Shown here: positions 1 to 13,596 of the stretch, one piece after another | How the letters are laid out: every line of letters starts with the position of its first letter | How positions within the stretch are numbered: position 1 is the first letter of the stretch | NCBI GenBank assembly: GCA_036785325.1 | Contig: JAXIVH010000084.1 | Span: forward strand, 817,858-881,857 | DNA: 64,000 nt | Source of the DNA: Urophycis tenuis | Lineage: Eukaryota > Chordata > Actinopteri > Gadiformes > Phycidae | Direction of reading: 5' to 3' | Notes under the pieces: model-generated | The model's database searches: none | What the model was told of the DNA's origin: nothing | The model's input: only the letters and a program-made list of their open reading frames with translations | Translations under genes and position numbers: made by a program

Positions 1-255
1 TGCCGGTTCGAACCCCGAACCAGTGGCGAACGGCTGAAGTGCCCTTGAGCAAGGCACCTAACCCCCTCACTGCTCCCCGAGCGCCGCTGTTGCAGGCAGC
101 TCACTCCATCGCGTTTTAAGTGTGTGCTTCACCTCACTGTGTGCCTCACCATCACTGTGTTCTGAGTGTTTCACTAATTCACGATTGGGTTAAATGCAGA
201 AGACCAAATTTCCCTCATGGGATCAAAAGAGTAATTTCTTCTTCTTCTTGTCAAC
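1..255 (+). repeat. tRNA-derived SINE, 5' truncated by the window edge
   Basis: The sequence opens inside a tRNA-like promoter (box B-like GGTTCGAACCCC at about 6-17). It continues with a body matching, at roughly 90% by eye, the copy at 696-1000: the segments around GCCCTTGAGCAAGGCACC, the ACTGTGTG repeats and GACCAAATTTCCCTC. It ends in a TTC-rich tail. This architecture is that of teleost tRNA-derived SINEs; I cannot assign the family name without a repeat library. Confidence 0.8.
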
Positions 256-695
256 TCTTGTCTGCTATTCTGCTCCTGTTGCTCCACTGTGCTGCAGTTC
301 TCATTTACGACCAGCAGATGGAGAACTTCCACCATTTCATATTCCCTGGCACAGAAAAGAAGGCAACTGAGCAGCTGCATTAAGCTCTAGAAGGCTAAAA
401 TGTGTCAATTGTGCCCTCTCTCTGCGAGTTTACACACCCCATCTATCAATGCCTCTTCTCTCCCGAGTGCCGCGTCTCTCCTCTCGCACTCAGGCGAGGC
501 CTAGAAAAAAAAAAAGATGAAGAAAGATGGAGGAGGAGAAAGGCTGCGGGGTGCCAAATTAACCCTCTCTGCAGTCTGCGCGGTCCCTAAACAGCCTGGC
601 TGTCTGCTGAGGATACGAGCTGGGCCAGGGTACGAGCAGCCCCCGCTGCCAAGATCATCATCATCATCCTCATCATCGCACCCCCAACCTTTTAT
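256..695. other. Non-coding spacer between two SINE copies
   Basis: No gene is recognised. The stretch holds a short A-run near 505, a purine-rich patch, and an ATC triplet run (about 655-677) just before the second SINE. Open frames here lack splice or homology support. Confidence 0.5.
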
Positions 696-1000
696 GGGGC
701 AGCCGGCCTACTGGTTAGGGCTTTGGATTGTAACCGAGGGTGGCCGGTTCGAACCCCCGACCAGTGCGCATGCTGAAGTGCCCTTGAGCAAGGCACCTAA
801 CCCCTCACTGCTCCCCCGAGCGCCGCTGTTGCAGGCAGCTCACTGCATCGGGTTTAAGTGTGTGCTTCACCTCACTGTGTGCTTCACCATCACTGTGTTT
901 CTGAGTGTGTCACTTAATTCACGATTGGGTTAAATGCAGAAGACCAAATTTCCCTCACGGGATCAAATCAGTAATTTCTTCTTCTTCTTCTTCTTCAACC
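696..1000 (+). repeat. tRNA-derived SINE, near complete
   Basis: The tRNA-like head starts at about 696 with GGGGCAGCCGGCCTACTGG (box A region) and box B GGTTCGAACCCC at about 746-757. The body and the TTC-repeat tail (about 975-997) match the truncated copy at 1-255. The two copies are in the same orientation, about 700 bp apart. Confidence 0.85.
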
Positions 1001-1278
1001 CAACCCCCATCATCTACCTCCCTCACACGCGCTGTCCCCGGGCTCATTTCATACGGATTGGCAATTACCCTCGTACAGTAAGTGGCAGATTAATTGTCTA
1101 AAAAGGGGGAAGGGCCCCCCTCATGTGGGAACCGAACGCAGGGCCAGGGAAACAGCTGTCATCCACCGCAGGTCTGCAGATGACAGGTTTGTGGGGCCTT
1201 CACGGTAAGCACAGCTGACAGGCCAAACACCACGCGCACACACACACCACACGATGCACCTGACTGACAACTGTGGCC

Positions 1279-1281
<3 letters not shown>

Positions 1282-1334
<53 letters not shown>

Positions 1335-1355
1335 GCACACACCCTCATAGGCATG

Positions 1356-1398
<43 letters not shown>

Positions 1399-1428
1399 GC
1401 ACAGCACACCCTCATAGGCAAGAACACA

Positions 1429-1476
<48 letters not shown>

Positions 1477-1572
1477 GCACACACCCTCATAGGCATGAAC
1501 ACACACACACACACACACACACGCACGCACACCCTCATAGGCAAGAAACACACACACACACATGCTCATAGT

Positions 1573-1630
<58 letters not shown>

Positions 1631-1653
1631 ACGCACACACCCTCATAGGCATG

Positions 1654-1690
<37 letters not shown>

Positions 1691-1718
1691 GCACGCACAC
1701 CCTCATAGGCAAGAACAC

Positions 1719-1752
<34 letters not shown>

Positions 1753-1866
1753 ACACACACACACCACGCACGCACACACCCTCATAGGCATGAACACACA
1801 CACACACACACACACACGCACGCACACCCTCATAGGCAAGAACACACACACACACATGCTCATAGT

Positions 1867-1938
<72 letters not shown>

Positions 1939-2065
1939 CACCCTCATAGGCATGAACACACACACACATGCTCATAGTCACATACACACACACACACACA
2001 CACAGATTCACATTCACAGTCATATTCACATATATGGACAGATCCATATGAACACACACACTCCA
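1282..2065. repeat. Composite (CA)n array with a recurring single-copy-like spacer
   Basis: Nearly 800 bp of (CA)n is punctuated about nine times by a spacer built on ACCCTCATAGGCATGAAC or its AAGAAC variant (near 1341, 1408, 1481, 1528, 1638, 1699, 1779, 1827, 1939). Three more spacers read ATGCTCATAGTCACATACAC (near 1560, 1856, 1966). It is therefore a higher-order minisatellite rather than a plain dinucleotide tract. The Cys-Val and Thr-His frames that read through it are artefacts. Confidence 0.95.
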
Positions 2066-2981
2066 TGGTCCAATGTGCACATTCCTATTCCAGTGATCTA
2101 GTGGTGAGTTGCCATGGGGACCCTTGCCCCTCCCCTGTACTTTACAGCCTCCCCAACTGTCAGCTGAATGCATACAGTCTCGGTCCAACAGCCACACACA
2201 CACACACCCATGAGACGGTTTTGTATCCATTAATTATACATGGTCCTGGTTAAAGGCATTTCACAAAACATGATGGTGCAACACATCCAGCAATGCATTC
2301 GGCATATTGTCTCACCTCTCTCCAGTTGGTCAACACAAGGCTGGTGTCCACTATGACTGGCTCCCCTACAGTGTCCCTAAATAACTTGTAGCTGGTACCC
2401 CCCCCCCACCCAAACACACACACACACACACCACACACACTGCAACCACTTAAATTGATAATGAAAACGCTGAACTCCGAGAGCTGGTCTATCCCGAGGC
2501 CTGCACATCCGACATCCCCCGCACTGTGTTACCGTGAGAGAAGCGGCGTCCATTTAAAATCAGATCGACTTCAGGACGCCACCGCCGCCATCCGCTTGGA
2601 GTCACACCCCCCAGGCGTCTCAATCACAGCCAATTAAAGCCATGTGATGAAGCGCCGCGCAGCTGAATGAATGGAGGGACACAAAGCCTTGCTTTTTTTT
2701 TTTTTCATTTTCGGCTGTGATATACAGTCGGGCTCTGCTTTGTGTGGCCCGCCAGCAGGGGTCGGGGGGTGGGGGGGGGGGGGGGGGGGGGGCGACTGCA
2801 GAATAAAAGAGGCGAACGAGGGGTGGAGAGGGGTGGAGAAGAAGACCTCGAGGGAGCTTAGCCGGCCACCACTGGACCCATTGACTTGTCCCGATTGTGG
2901 CCCGGGATTTGGGTGCGCGCTTTATTCGTGATACAGGACAGCACCGAGGGCCACGGCGCTGGAGGCTGCGAGGGGGGTCAT

Positions 2982-2985
<4 letters not shown>
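2066..2985. other. Single-copy spacer with poly-G tract
   Basis: No gene is recognised. There is a T-run near 2691-2705 and a G-rich tract at about 2764-2792, interrupted by single bases. The rest is unremarkable non-coding sequence. Confidence 0.5.
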
Positions 2986-3049
<64 letters not shown>

Positions 3050-3224
3050 AACCAGATGCTCTGAAGAGCGGGGAGTTGGGGTGTGTGGAGGGCAGGGGGT
3101 GGGGGTGGTGGTGGTGGGGGTGGTGGTGGGAGGGGGAGGTTAGCAACAGAGGCCACCGTGTCAGCTCTTAGCCGCATGCTGTCTGTTGTGTCAGAAATTG
3201 CCCCCCCCCCCCCCCCCCCCCCCA

Positions 3225-3279
<55 letters not shown>
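2986..3279. repeat. (GT)n, G/T-rich triplets, poly-C and (CA)n cluster
   Basis: A perfect (GT)n at about 2986-3046 is followed by GGT/GGGT-rich sequence (3098-3140), then a 23-base poly-C (3201-3223) abutting a (CA)n at 3223-3279. The GT and CA tracts are complementary and about 180 bp apart, so this is a potential large hairpin. Confidence 0.9.
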
Positions 3280-3280
<1 letters not shown>

Positions 3281-3467
3281 CCGGACACCCGGATCAGTGT
3301 TCAGAGGCAGGAACACCACCACTAGTGGACCGGTGAGAGACAGTGGGCCCGAGCCACCGGTGTTGAATATCATCAACAAGAGAATGGCTGAATATGAATG
3401 GCTTGGCTTTAGCAGCACCACAGGGCAGCTGAGAGAGACAAAGGACGAGGGAGAATGAGATGATGTG

Positions 3468-3486
3468 AGAGAGAGAGAGAGAGGGG

Positions 3487-3532
<46 letters not shown>

Positions 3533-3540
3533 GGGGGGGG
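3468..3540. repeat. (GA)n followed by a ~41-base poly-G run
   Basis: A short GA tract (3468-3482) runs into a poly-G tract from 3491 to 3531, then T and eight more G. Such a run is a candidate G-quadruplex or H-DNA former and also a place where read errors are expected. Confidence 0.9.
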
Positions 3541-5310
3541 ATAGGGAGGAAGCAGCAACACAGTTCATCTGTAATGAGCCTTTAGGGGGGAAATGAAAGC
3601 GACCTGAATTTATAAAAGGAGACAAATATGAATAGCGTGACCTCTAGTGTTGGTTTTTCTGGTTCGTTGATCAGAGTTTGTTGTCTTCATTAAGTAGTCG
3701 CTTTTACTGGGAATAAACTCGGCAGCATCCACAAAGCGGAGCACATTCGCTCGGAAATCAGTCCTCACATTTTCCTGTTTCTGGTTGGTTGTTCTAATGT
3801 TAAACCCACCCCCTGTTGAATACATTGTTCGTTTCTGGACTGGCCAATGTAACTGAAAATACGTCGGCCATTGTTCTATAAATACAGGGGTTCGGCTGCC
3901 GGCAGCACCAACAACATGAACCCATTACGTCCATTTCCCATGTTGAACGTGTGCCCAGGAGCCACTCAGTCAGAGGTGGGGACAAGGGGCACAGTTTGTA
4001 TGCAAAACCACCCGCCAAGGACAGCGGCATCAGCGCAAAACCACTGTACCTGCAGCCTGCGTGCTGTGTCTTACAGCCTGTATTCGTACGGTAACTCAGC
4101 ATGACTCATCGGTCCAAAATCACAAACAGCCGGTCTACTCGCTTGGAACCCGGACAAAAACGTTGTGCGGTGCGGTGAGGTCACTGTTCAATATTTATTC
4201 AACCGTTCTAAGGCGGGAGTCCAACGCTGCAGCCCCTGATGAAACCCAGTGGGAACACACAGGGGAGTGGACACACACACCCATCGAAACACACTGACAT
4301 GGTTTCTGTTTGATTTGAGTCAGATGTATTGACCACTGACATCGACACAACGTTCACCCAAAATGTGTAATCTCAATTGGTACGAGCCTGTGTCGCCCTT
4401 TGTTCGGCTAATACTGTGCTGTCCGCCGTTGGCGTGGTCTCATGTAAAGCTGTGGTCGTCCGTCCCATGTCTGTCTGATTATTGTTGACACGAAACTGAG
4501 CTTGCCATGCGAGGCCAAAAGCAAATTCCTCCGACCTTGGTCATATGTTCATGAATGCCCGACCATGCTGTGTGCCGACAGTGAATTCCACCCACCTCTG
4601 TTCGAAAGGAAAGTCATTTAGGTTTTTGATGACAAAAAAAAAAAAGGGATCAATATGGACTGATGGTTGGTTACTTGCTTTGTAGCCTGGGGTACCAGAC
4701 AGATCTGTGTGACCTTGTGTTGTGTTTCCAGCAGATCTGGCCTGGCCTGGATCGGGCCTTTCACAGCCCTTGATACGATGACTATTTATAAGAGCGCCTG
4801 ATGGGGGCCATGTTGAGGCATATTTAGAAACAAACAAGATGTGTCACATGTGTAATCGCTCTAATTGGTCGTAGGTCTATCCAGTGGGTCGTTTTGGTCT
4901 GCTCCCGTTGATAACGCCCCTTAGAAATCAAAATGTGATATTACTGACAAACACGCATTTGCAAATTGGTGGTGTGGCGACGTAAGGCTAACCGCTTGGT
5001 ATCAGCAAATTGATGTTTCCCCAAGCGTACTTCCTTCTTTATAAATTAACAGTCAAAACTACTAAGCATGTACTGCATCACTGCAGCGACGGCGGAAGCC
5101 ATTATGAGGCTATAATCACTAATTAGCGGATTTGGGGGGGGTGGTGATTAGTGATGATGTCATGGGACCCTCTGGCTTATCCCAGCCAATCTAATTTACA
5201 CACAGACTTCCCAACAGACTGTTGCCTCAGTACAGATGACGCCGCCGTTCCAACTGTTGTTGTGCTGACCATTGTTGTACCGATACAACAACGCGAGTTC
5301 AAGGGTAAAG
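3541..5310. other. Single-copy non-coding DNA
   Basis: No gene or recognisable repeat is seen. Base composition is balanced and no open frame carries family motifs. It may be intergenic, or upstream intron of a long mitf transcript if isoforms start further left. Confidence 0.4.
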
Positions 5311-5311
5311 G

Positions 5312-5480
5312 GGGGCATTTAGCAGACGCTTTTGTCCAAAGCGACTTTGTGGGGTTCGACACGTGGACAGTTGGAGGAGGAGGAGGAAGGGGGATCAAGG
5401 GGGATCGAACCGCCGACCCTTCGGTTAGTGGACGACCCGCCTCTGTCCACCCCGCTCTACCCGACTGAGCCACTGCCACC
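5312..5480 (-). repeat. tRNA-derived SINE (second family), reverse orientation
   Basis: Read on the - strand this gives a tRNA-like head (GTGGCTCAGTCGGGTAGAGC), a box B-like region near 5404-5412 and the ending TTTGGACAAAAGCGTCTGC. The same element occurs on the + strand at about 48,920-49,100. The short open frames here come from the element and not from a host gene. Confidence 0.8.
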
Positions 5481-6179
5481 ACCGACAAACATGAGACTGT
5501 CCCTCCATGGCGGTCGCAAAAACCCTGCAAACGCCACTGCTTCACCACTGCTGCAGTGGAATCTGTAATACAGTTCAGTTTTAAAATCCAGTACCATCCC
5601 CCCCCCCGACAACTATTAACAAAGCTATCTCCGCTTCAAGGTGGGTAACAGCTTTACTGCACCTCGGCGCTTAACACATCTGTGCAAAGTCTAAAACCAA
5701 GCCCTTCAAGTCAACGGTATCCCTGGACGACGACGACGACGACGCCCTCCCCTGCATGCTCAGCTTAGCATATTACCATATTACCTTACCATGTTACCTT
5801 ACCATGTTACCGTTACACGTTACCTTACCACCCAGGGTGCCTACACATGTCACAGCCTGCGCCTTCCCCCCACCCCCCCCCCCCCCCCCCCCTGCATCAT
5901 GGGGGGCTGCATCATGGGGGGCATGCATGCTGCTGCCACCGTATCCCTTTCCCCCATGGGTCTCCAGGTCAAGTTAACAGTCGCTGGAGTTAACACCTGC
6001 GGCATTCATCTGGCTATCATCCACTGGCGAGGTACGGCGCCCCCCCCCCCCCCCCCCCCTAGAGCATGGAAAGTGTGAGAGGCTGTAAGTGCTGTTCACG
6101 GTAATCTCTAGTTGTTGTCTCTATAAATGCTCACCGGGGGCCCAGCCACTGTAAACCTGACCGCTGCCGCTATGCAATC

Positions 6180-6214
<35 letters not shown>

Positions 6215-6894
6215 GGGGTTGTGTTCAAAACAATGGACTGTACTGGTGAAAGGCCACGGCAAACAGTCCTGGTCATAGGATATCCCCTGTGTTCAGCCCT
6301 GACAGGAAGCAGCCATGGGCCTAAGGACAGTGTGTAGTAAAACAAAGAAAAATCCCTCTTGTGACTAATACGCCCATTGAATTTAAGACCGTTTAGCCCT
6401 TGACAGACTCCTGTGCATCCTACTGTATCATCAAAGGACCCAGACCACCCCGTCTGCCCCCTCCCAGCCCTGCTTCTCCTCCTGTCCTGTCTGCCCACAG
6501 AGAGGGGGGGGGGCACGCTCCTCGGGCCTCCTCCTCCCCTCCTGCAAGGCCCTGTCTCCATCTCCCTGCTCCTCCGCTGAGCCGATCAGCAGGAGGGCTC
6601 CTCTCTGTTCTGGATCACCGGCCAGGTGATAATGACCACCCTCCCTCCCCCCCCTCCCCCACCATCCTGTGGGCCTGCAAGGTGACTCTTCACTGCGGTG
6701 GAGTTTGGAGGCAGATTGCCATGGCGATTGGACACACGTGTGTCTGTGAGACTGAGGGGGGGGGGTATATGTTTTATCTTAGTGAGGTAGGTTTGGTTGG
6801 AGGGTGGGAGGCGGAGGCTGGATTAACCCGATAAAGGAAGAGGCTCATGTGACACTATTAACTAAATCCTAAGCTTCTTCTCATCCTCCTTGCC
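5481..6894. other. Single-copy DNA with poly-C runs
   Basis: Poly-C runs lie near 5868-5892 and 6040-6059 and a short (GT)n at 6181-6211. A TTACC-rich patch (5770-5830) is locally repetitive. No gene is recognised. Confidence 0.45.
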
Positions 6895-6903
6895 TAGTGA
6901 GAG

Positions 6904-6960
<57 letters not shown>

Positions 6961-6999
6961 AGAGACAGAGAGAGACAGAGAGAGAGAGAGAGACAGAGA

Positions 7000-7043
<44 letters not shown>

Positions 7044-7064
7044 CAGAGACGAGAGAGAAAGAGA
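6895..7064. repeat. (GA)n / GACAGAGA microsatellite
   Basis: About 170 bp of GA with interspersed ACAGAGAG units. Arg-Glu and Ser-Leu frames over it are artefacts of the repeat. Confidence 0.95.
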
Positions 7065-7640
7065 ATAGCCATCGTCTACCACACACAGCAGAAACTAAAC
7101 ACCTGTACTATACACCTACACATCCACCGGCATATCACATCCGCCCGGCAGAAGGAGCTGAGAGGGAATATATACTGTATATCCAGGAGAGATGAGGCCT
7201 CTCCTGTACACACCCCTCTCCCTTCCCCACCTCCTCCTCCTCACCTCCTCCACCTCCTCCACCTCCTCCCCCCCCCCCCCCGCGGGGAGTGTCCCGTGTG
7301 AAGGGCTGGCGTGGGACCTTTAGCGGCCAGCGGTTATTGACCGGGGGCCGGGGGCCGGGGGCCGCGGGGTACGCCTGTCCAGGGAGCACGGCCGGCTCCC
7401 CCGCACACTCGATATCATGGACGTCTTCATTGGCCCCCCCGACAGGGGTGGTAATGACAGGGGCCGGGCCTCCACTCCCCTCCACTCCCTTCACTCCCCG
7501 CCCCCACCCATACCGTCAATGAGCGCTGCCCAGCACCGTGCTGAGTCTCTTATTGGCCATTATCATTTAGCGCCCCCCAATATCCACCCCCACCACCCCC
7601 ACTCTCAATAATAATCACCCAGAGGACTGGCTCCCCTGGT
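7065..7640. other. C-rich single-copy DNA
   Basis: CCT/ACC-rich pyrimidine sequence (7200-7280) with a 16-base poly-C, followed by a GC-rich stretch containing GGGGGCC repeats (7340-7365). No gene is recognised; the GC content would be compatible with a regulatory segment, but nothing specific supports this. Confidence 0.4.
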
Positions 7641-7644
7641 GCTT

Positions 7645-7673
7645 GTGGTGTGTGTGTGTGTGTGTGTGTGAGT

Positions 7674-7715
<42 letters not shown>

Positions 7716-7719
7716 GTGA

Positions 7720-7775
<56 letters not shown>

Positions 7776-7872
7776 CTGTGTATGGAGAGAAAGTCAGAGA
7801 GAGGTGAATGGGTTGAGAGAAGCAGCATAATTACAGGAAGAATCACTCTCTACCCATCCCAGCCCAGCCCAC

Positions 7873-7903
<31 letters not shown>

Positions 7904-8027
7904 ACCCACCCCCCCCCCACACCCCCCACCCACCACAATTCTACAAACCCCAAAGCAAAGACCCCACTTAGTACAAACACACTATACACACCCATACACC
8001 CACACACAAAACCCACAGATGAGAGAA

Positions 8028-8058
<31 letters not shown>

Positions 8059-8062
8059 CAGA

Positions 8063-8107
<45 letters not shown>
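7645..8107. repeat. (GT)n, poly-C/A-C and (GA)n cluster
   Basis: (GT)n interrupted by AGTCT units at 7645-7774, poly-C with A interruptions at about 7874-7935, then (GA)n/ACAGAG at 8020-8107. Confidence 0.93.
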
Positions 8108-8111
<4 letters not shown>

Positions 8112-11100
8112 TGGATGTCAGAGGGCTTGTATTGTTGCTATTTCCATTTTTCCCTGCCTCAGAGCTATACTGGGCTCGTCTGAGGAGAAGACAAGAGAAG
8201 GGCAATGCCCTCCTAGGAGATCCGCCGATGGCTATATGGCGTTGTTCATCTACAGGGGATCACAGCAGGCTTGCACAGGTTCACGTCTCTCGCTCCACCA
8301 CAACCACAACAACAACAACAACAACAAAGGCCCGGAGCGAGCAGCGGGTCCACCAGAGACCAGACTGGGATTAATATAGCAGTGGTACTGATAGAGATGT
8401 ATGGAAACAGCGCAGTAGCAGCGGAGTACAGTGCCAGACAGCTGTTTTTTGCGTGGGAGACGGCACAGCTCCTGCAGGCTCGCGGCAACAACAACAGACA
8501 TCAGAAACTTATATTCCTCGCAAACCGTTTCACCTGGACGATGTGAACACACAGGGCCTGACACCAATGCTGGGCTGGAGTTGAGGGTTTTTTTTTTTTT
8601 TTTTCGCAAGACAAAAGAAACAGAAAGTCGACTCTATACATGTAAGGAATAACAAGGAGTCACCGATTCTAAGTTGCTGTTCTTTAATGGATGTAAACAA
8701 AGAGTGCCCAGGCTGTATTTATGACACAATCCCCCTGAGAGCAGCCCTACCACTACTACTACTACCTCGACTACTACACTATTATGAAGTAGCCCCAATC
8801 GATGGCCTACTGTACAGCCAGGGAATCCATAAATCCATGATTGTGCATGTTTCCTCCATAAATCAAGAGTTAAAGCGGTCTTGGGGGGGAGGGAGTGCGT
8901 GTTATGAACCGGCTGGGATTACCTCTCTGGCCGTTGAAGGATCGACGTATGTTCCACTGCCCCTAATGCAGTCCTTTGGTCTTAAATGAAATGGAAACAG
9001 CGTCCCCGGGGGGATATCGCTCGGAGAGAGCCTCTTCAGAGCACTTGAGATTGCGTTTCCAAGGGAATTTGTTACTCAAATGCACTGGTCAGCGCTGGAA
9101 TATAAATGCTGCGAAGGGCAACCCACGGAGCGAAAGAGGAATTTGAATATTTAAATCAGCCACACAAATAACCGGAGCAACGCAGCCCTTCAAAGAAAGA
9201 GAAATGAATTGAAGGTGGCCATAAAACGCAGAGAAATAGTCGTTGGCGTTGACTGAATCTGAACGTTATCGTTCAGATAACTCTGAACTCGTCACTCCAG
9301 CGTGTTTTTTGTTGTTGTCGTAGTACTGTACAACTGTACTGTACGACGGCACGTCTCCCACAAAACATTTACTCTTGGGAGCTGCGAATCCCCCCACGGC
9401 GCTTTCCAGAACTCCAAATCCCGTCCAAATCCCCCCACAGGGGGGCACGGCGCGGCCACGGGGATATCGCGGGATATATCTAGAACATTCTGCACGCCAC
9501 GCGCTGTCAGGACCGTGACGTAGCACCGCCATCCTCCTCTCAGGCAGGACATCCTGTCTGAGGGAACAAAGGCAGCCGCGGGGAGCTGGAGAAGGCCCGG
9601 GAGACGGACTGGGCCGGGCTGGCTGGCTGGAGTTCTGCCCGCCACGGCCCATGAGGAGCGGGGTTCCTGTTGACATGGCTGGCGGCGTTGTCCCCATGCT
9701 CCTACACCCTCCACCCCAACTCCCCAAAGGTTGGTCGATCAAGGCCCAAATTAGCGGCATCCACTGATCCTGCAGTCCGGCTGCTGGTCATAACGTAGAC
9801 CCCACCCCCCCCCCACCCCCCACGCCATCACCCGTACAAATACAGATTTTGATTACAGTTTGCCTACTCTTGGCGCTACATATCAGATGGCCCTTATTGT
9901 CGTGGTTGGAAAACCCAAGCGTGGTGTGATACTCTGGATGATACAGCAGGATGGGGGACGGCATTGATTTCTGCTGCCGCTCAGCCCATAGATTGCAGTT
10001 GACCCACAAACACCTATTGAACCAAAATGTGGCATTGGCTCCGGTCATATAATCGACAACAAGCAAAAAAAAAAAAAAACATCTAAGTAGCTCTCAAAGC
10101 AAACGCTTTTGAAAAAAAAAAAAAAGCCAAACAGCTTTTGTACGTCTATTTTTAAAGTCGTGTACGGAACACGCCGGAGCAGACGGGTTGAACAAACACG
10201 GCAATCATAGTCGAATCTTTGTGCGCGGCCTCCTCTTTGTGCTCAATAAAGGGTTTCACCTGTTCCTCTGCACAGAGGCACATCCTGCTGTCAAAACCTG
10301 CCGAGCAGGTACGCTCGTTTCTGGCAAAGTATCACATAACTGCCGATCCTCTTGGCGCATCGACCACGTTAACACCAATACATGTGGGAAACTAATTGCA
10401 ACACACACATACACACAGGCAAAAAAAAAAATGCTGAGGGGGGTCACATGGGAGTGAGAACTTATGAGCAGCGCTGTTCACAGGGCGATTGGACGTCTGG
10501 TGGTAAACTCTCCACCTACACAAAGGTTTGGAACGGAGGCGCTGAAAATAAGTCATGAGAATGGAGGCCCTGAATCTACACCTGACTGATAACAAGCGTC
10601 TGCTTCGCACTACAGGGCTCCCAAAACGCCGTTGGAACGTTCCCTGACAATTGATAGCGTGATTGAATTGAAAGCGCTGACCACATTAAAAGCGCATGAA
10701 CATCCCAGAGCAAGTTCAGTACAATGTCCCGCTGCCGGTGCAATTTTATACATGTGTCACTGTGTGTTTCTAAGTGACTGGGTGAGTGAGTGAGTGAGTC
10801 AGCGACAGAGTCAGTCAGTGAATGCGTGAGTCAGTGACTAAACCACATACCCAAAACTTGTCTAATTGCTCTACAACAAAAAAGCAAATAGTTGGAATAT
10901 TCCAGTCTCACTTCACCGTCCTTGTTTACAAGTAAACAGAACTGACTGTTGGCAGGCCTTGAATCAGTGACACCTGGCCAGAGAGTGACTTCAAACAGCG
11001 TCCCACAACTTGATTATGTATACTTTTTATATATAGCCTATACTGTGGAGAGCCTTTCTGCTTGTATTCTGGTCTGGTGTGAACGTGAAGGCGAGTGTGG

Positions 11101-13527
11101 CCTCGCTCTTCAACCCCTATGTTTACGGTCAAGAGTGACACAAGAGCCATGCAGGATGTCACATGCCTGCCCTCTCCCATTGTTTGGCGAGGCTAGGAAA
11201 CAGGATATTCACCGGCCGCAGAGCAGAAACCGAGAGGATCTTTCAAAAAACAAAAAAACAACAAAGCAGTGTGCATGTCTGTAACCCTAACCAGAGGGCG
11301 TCTGACTGTGCTGCCTCACTTTCCACGCCGGTTCACACTTTGAAATTAAAACTGCAAATGTCATCGCAATCCATTGGACGTTACGTGACTATATCCCACC
11401 CGAGGAACAAACTTGTCACATCACGTCAAAAAATTAATTGTATTCAACTTTTTTGCCAATCGTGAGTTTTTGGGAATGACATGCGGATCATTCCTGAAAT
11501 TGACAATATTGTATTACAGCTACGTAGTTTTAAAATGTGCTTTAAACTCAGACAGGTACACTTCTCGCCTACCGATCATTGAACCAAAACAATGCCTGCT
11601 GTCGGCGGCGTTGACAGAAGACACAGCACAACTACAGTATATTATTGTCCAATGACGATCACAAAGTCCAGCCGGGCAATCCAATAAAGCCTCTTCAAAT
11701 AGTTAAGTCATATGTTTCGACTCAGAGCAAGGTGATCAAAACCGCATCGGTAACCACACAATTCCGTTCAAGAGCATGTCAACGTTGTTCTGTCAAAAAA
11801 CCAAACAGGTTGAAACATTTCTCACCTTGTTTCCTTTGTTGGCAGCTTGCCGCTGTGTAGAGACCCAGACACAGTGAACTCCACTTATTGTCAGCAGCGG
11901 GAGCCTACGCGTAACCGGCTCGTAGAAAAATACATCCACAACTCTCTTTCAATGATAAACTAATTTAAAAAAATAAATAAATAAAGCCGTAATGATCGGT
12001 TGCATTCGGGTAAAGAACGCTACCTTGTCGAACATAACCTTGCCGAACACAGTCCCATCTGTACACACACACACAGACACAAACACCCCGCCTCCTATCC
12101 TCCTGCCACCCTCAGCCAATTCATCCACCAAGCGAATTTCCCTCGGTCCCTTGTTGAGCAAACATCAGCTGTCCAATGGAAGAGCGCTCTCTGGTGCGTA
12201 AAACACGCTCCGCTCCCTGCCAGAATGACCGTTAATGCGGTTGAAATCTCTCCACGAATAAAGAGAACCTTGTTCGTTTGAACGTGTGTGTGTAGGATAC
12301 TGAACTGGTGTGAATTGGGAAAAGCAAAGCCATAGGCCTAGAATATGGTACCATATTGCGGTTACTTAGGCTATACGCCCAACTTTAACATAGTGCGGCC
12401 TGTTGATCACACAATCACATACATTACACATGTATTGTGTATTCTTTTGTTTATTCGTCATCCAACCGCCACGAGTGTGTAGTTTAGTAACCCAATTGCA
12501 CAGTGTACATATTTCAGCTTAAATTGCTGAATACAATCTTTACACATTCATCTTTTTTCTGCGTTATCCAAATTATGCTTATCTGTCTCTCTGGAGCCAA
12601 ATGTAAAAAAAAAAATGCTTGCGAATCAAAAAGATAAGCTAAAAAAGAAAAACTAAGAAAAGGAACAACCGAATCATTCCTAATGAACCATCATTCACCG
12701 CCCCTCTCTCCTCCTGGGCCATTGTGGGACTTTTGTTTCAACAAATGGCGAATTTCACACTTTCATGAGAACACACGAGGAAGGAAAGGAGGGGTGTATT
12801 GTTGCAGAGAGACTCAGTGGAACAATGGAAAAGCCCAGTAATGTCTGTAGGAAATGTAAGGGGGGGGTTCCCATGTCTCATTTTGATGTGCGGTCATCGG
12901 ACCACAGGACAGGAGGGCTACAGAACCCACGATGAGATGCCCGGTCTGGGCCAATCGTGGGCCAGTGTGCACACTGCCAACACACACGCATGACAGACAG
13001 GGAGGAGAGCGAATACCTTTCTTTGTGTCTAGGCAGAGGGCTTGTTTTGTTACTGGAGCACAGGGGGGGGTGGGGGGGGCTCCCTTCAAAGCCTCTAAAT
13101 GAGTCACCCGAGAGACGCCCCCCCCCCCCCCCCCCCCACCCACCTACCCACCCACCCACACCCCCTTCTTCATTTGTGAGGATTTCTGCTAGCCCTTGAT
13201 TAGGCTCAGCCCATGTATTCACCATCTAACACCCCCCCCCCCCCCCCCCAAACCCCCCAAGCCTCTTGGCCAGAGCACCAGTTGAGATTAGCCTACTTGC
13301 TATTGTTCTGATGACATTTCTTGTAGGTTACACATGTCATTAGTCCACAGAAGAGGGCAAATGAGGTGAGCTTCAGCACCCCCATTGTTTGATAATCCTC
13401 CAAAAGCATAACCAACATATTGTATTGTATTATTTTAGACCCTAAAGAAAATATTATTACTCGTAAATATGATTGCAGTGAGTGTTTTTTTTTTTTTTAA
13501 ACAAACCTTTTCAAATTATTGTTCAAG
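8108..13527. other. Mostly single-copy DNA, no gene recognised
   Basis: Small features only: an (AAC)n patch near 8300-8327, T/A homopolymers near 8587-8604 and 10064-10125, a degenerate GTGA patch at 10780-10830, and poly-C runs near 13119-13138 and 13231-13249. The stretch 8690-9260 is low in repeats and has short AT-rich runs, so it could hold a conserved non-coding element, but I cannot test this. No splice-bounded coding exon is seen. Confidence 0.4.
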
Positions 13528-13533
13528 TACACA

Positions 13534-13592
<59 letters not shown>
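13528..13592. repeat. (CA)n microsatellite
   Basis: About 65 bp of CA with one T interruption. Confidence 0.95.

Positions 13593-13596
<4 letters not shown>

Noticed and set aside
1121..2230. Long Cys-Val and Thr-His open frames
   Set aside because: They are translations of (CA)n/(GT)n with no stop codons; no domain, start context or splice support.
5312..5480. tRNA gene
   Set aside because: Box A and B are present but the element continues into a SINE body and has no proper acceptor stem; also found at 48,920.
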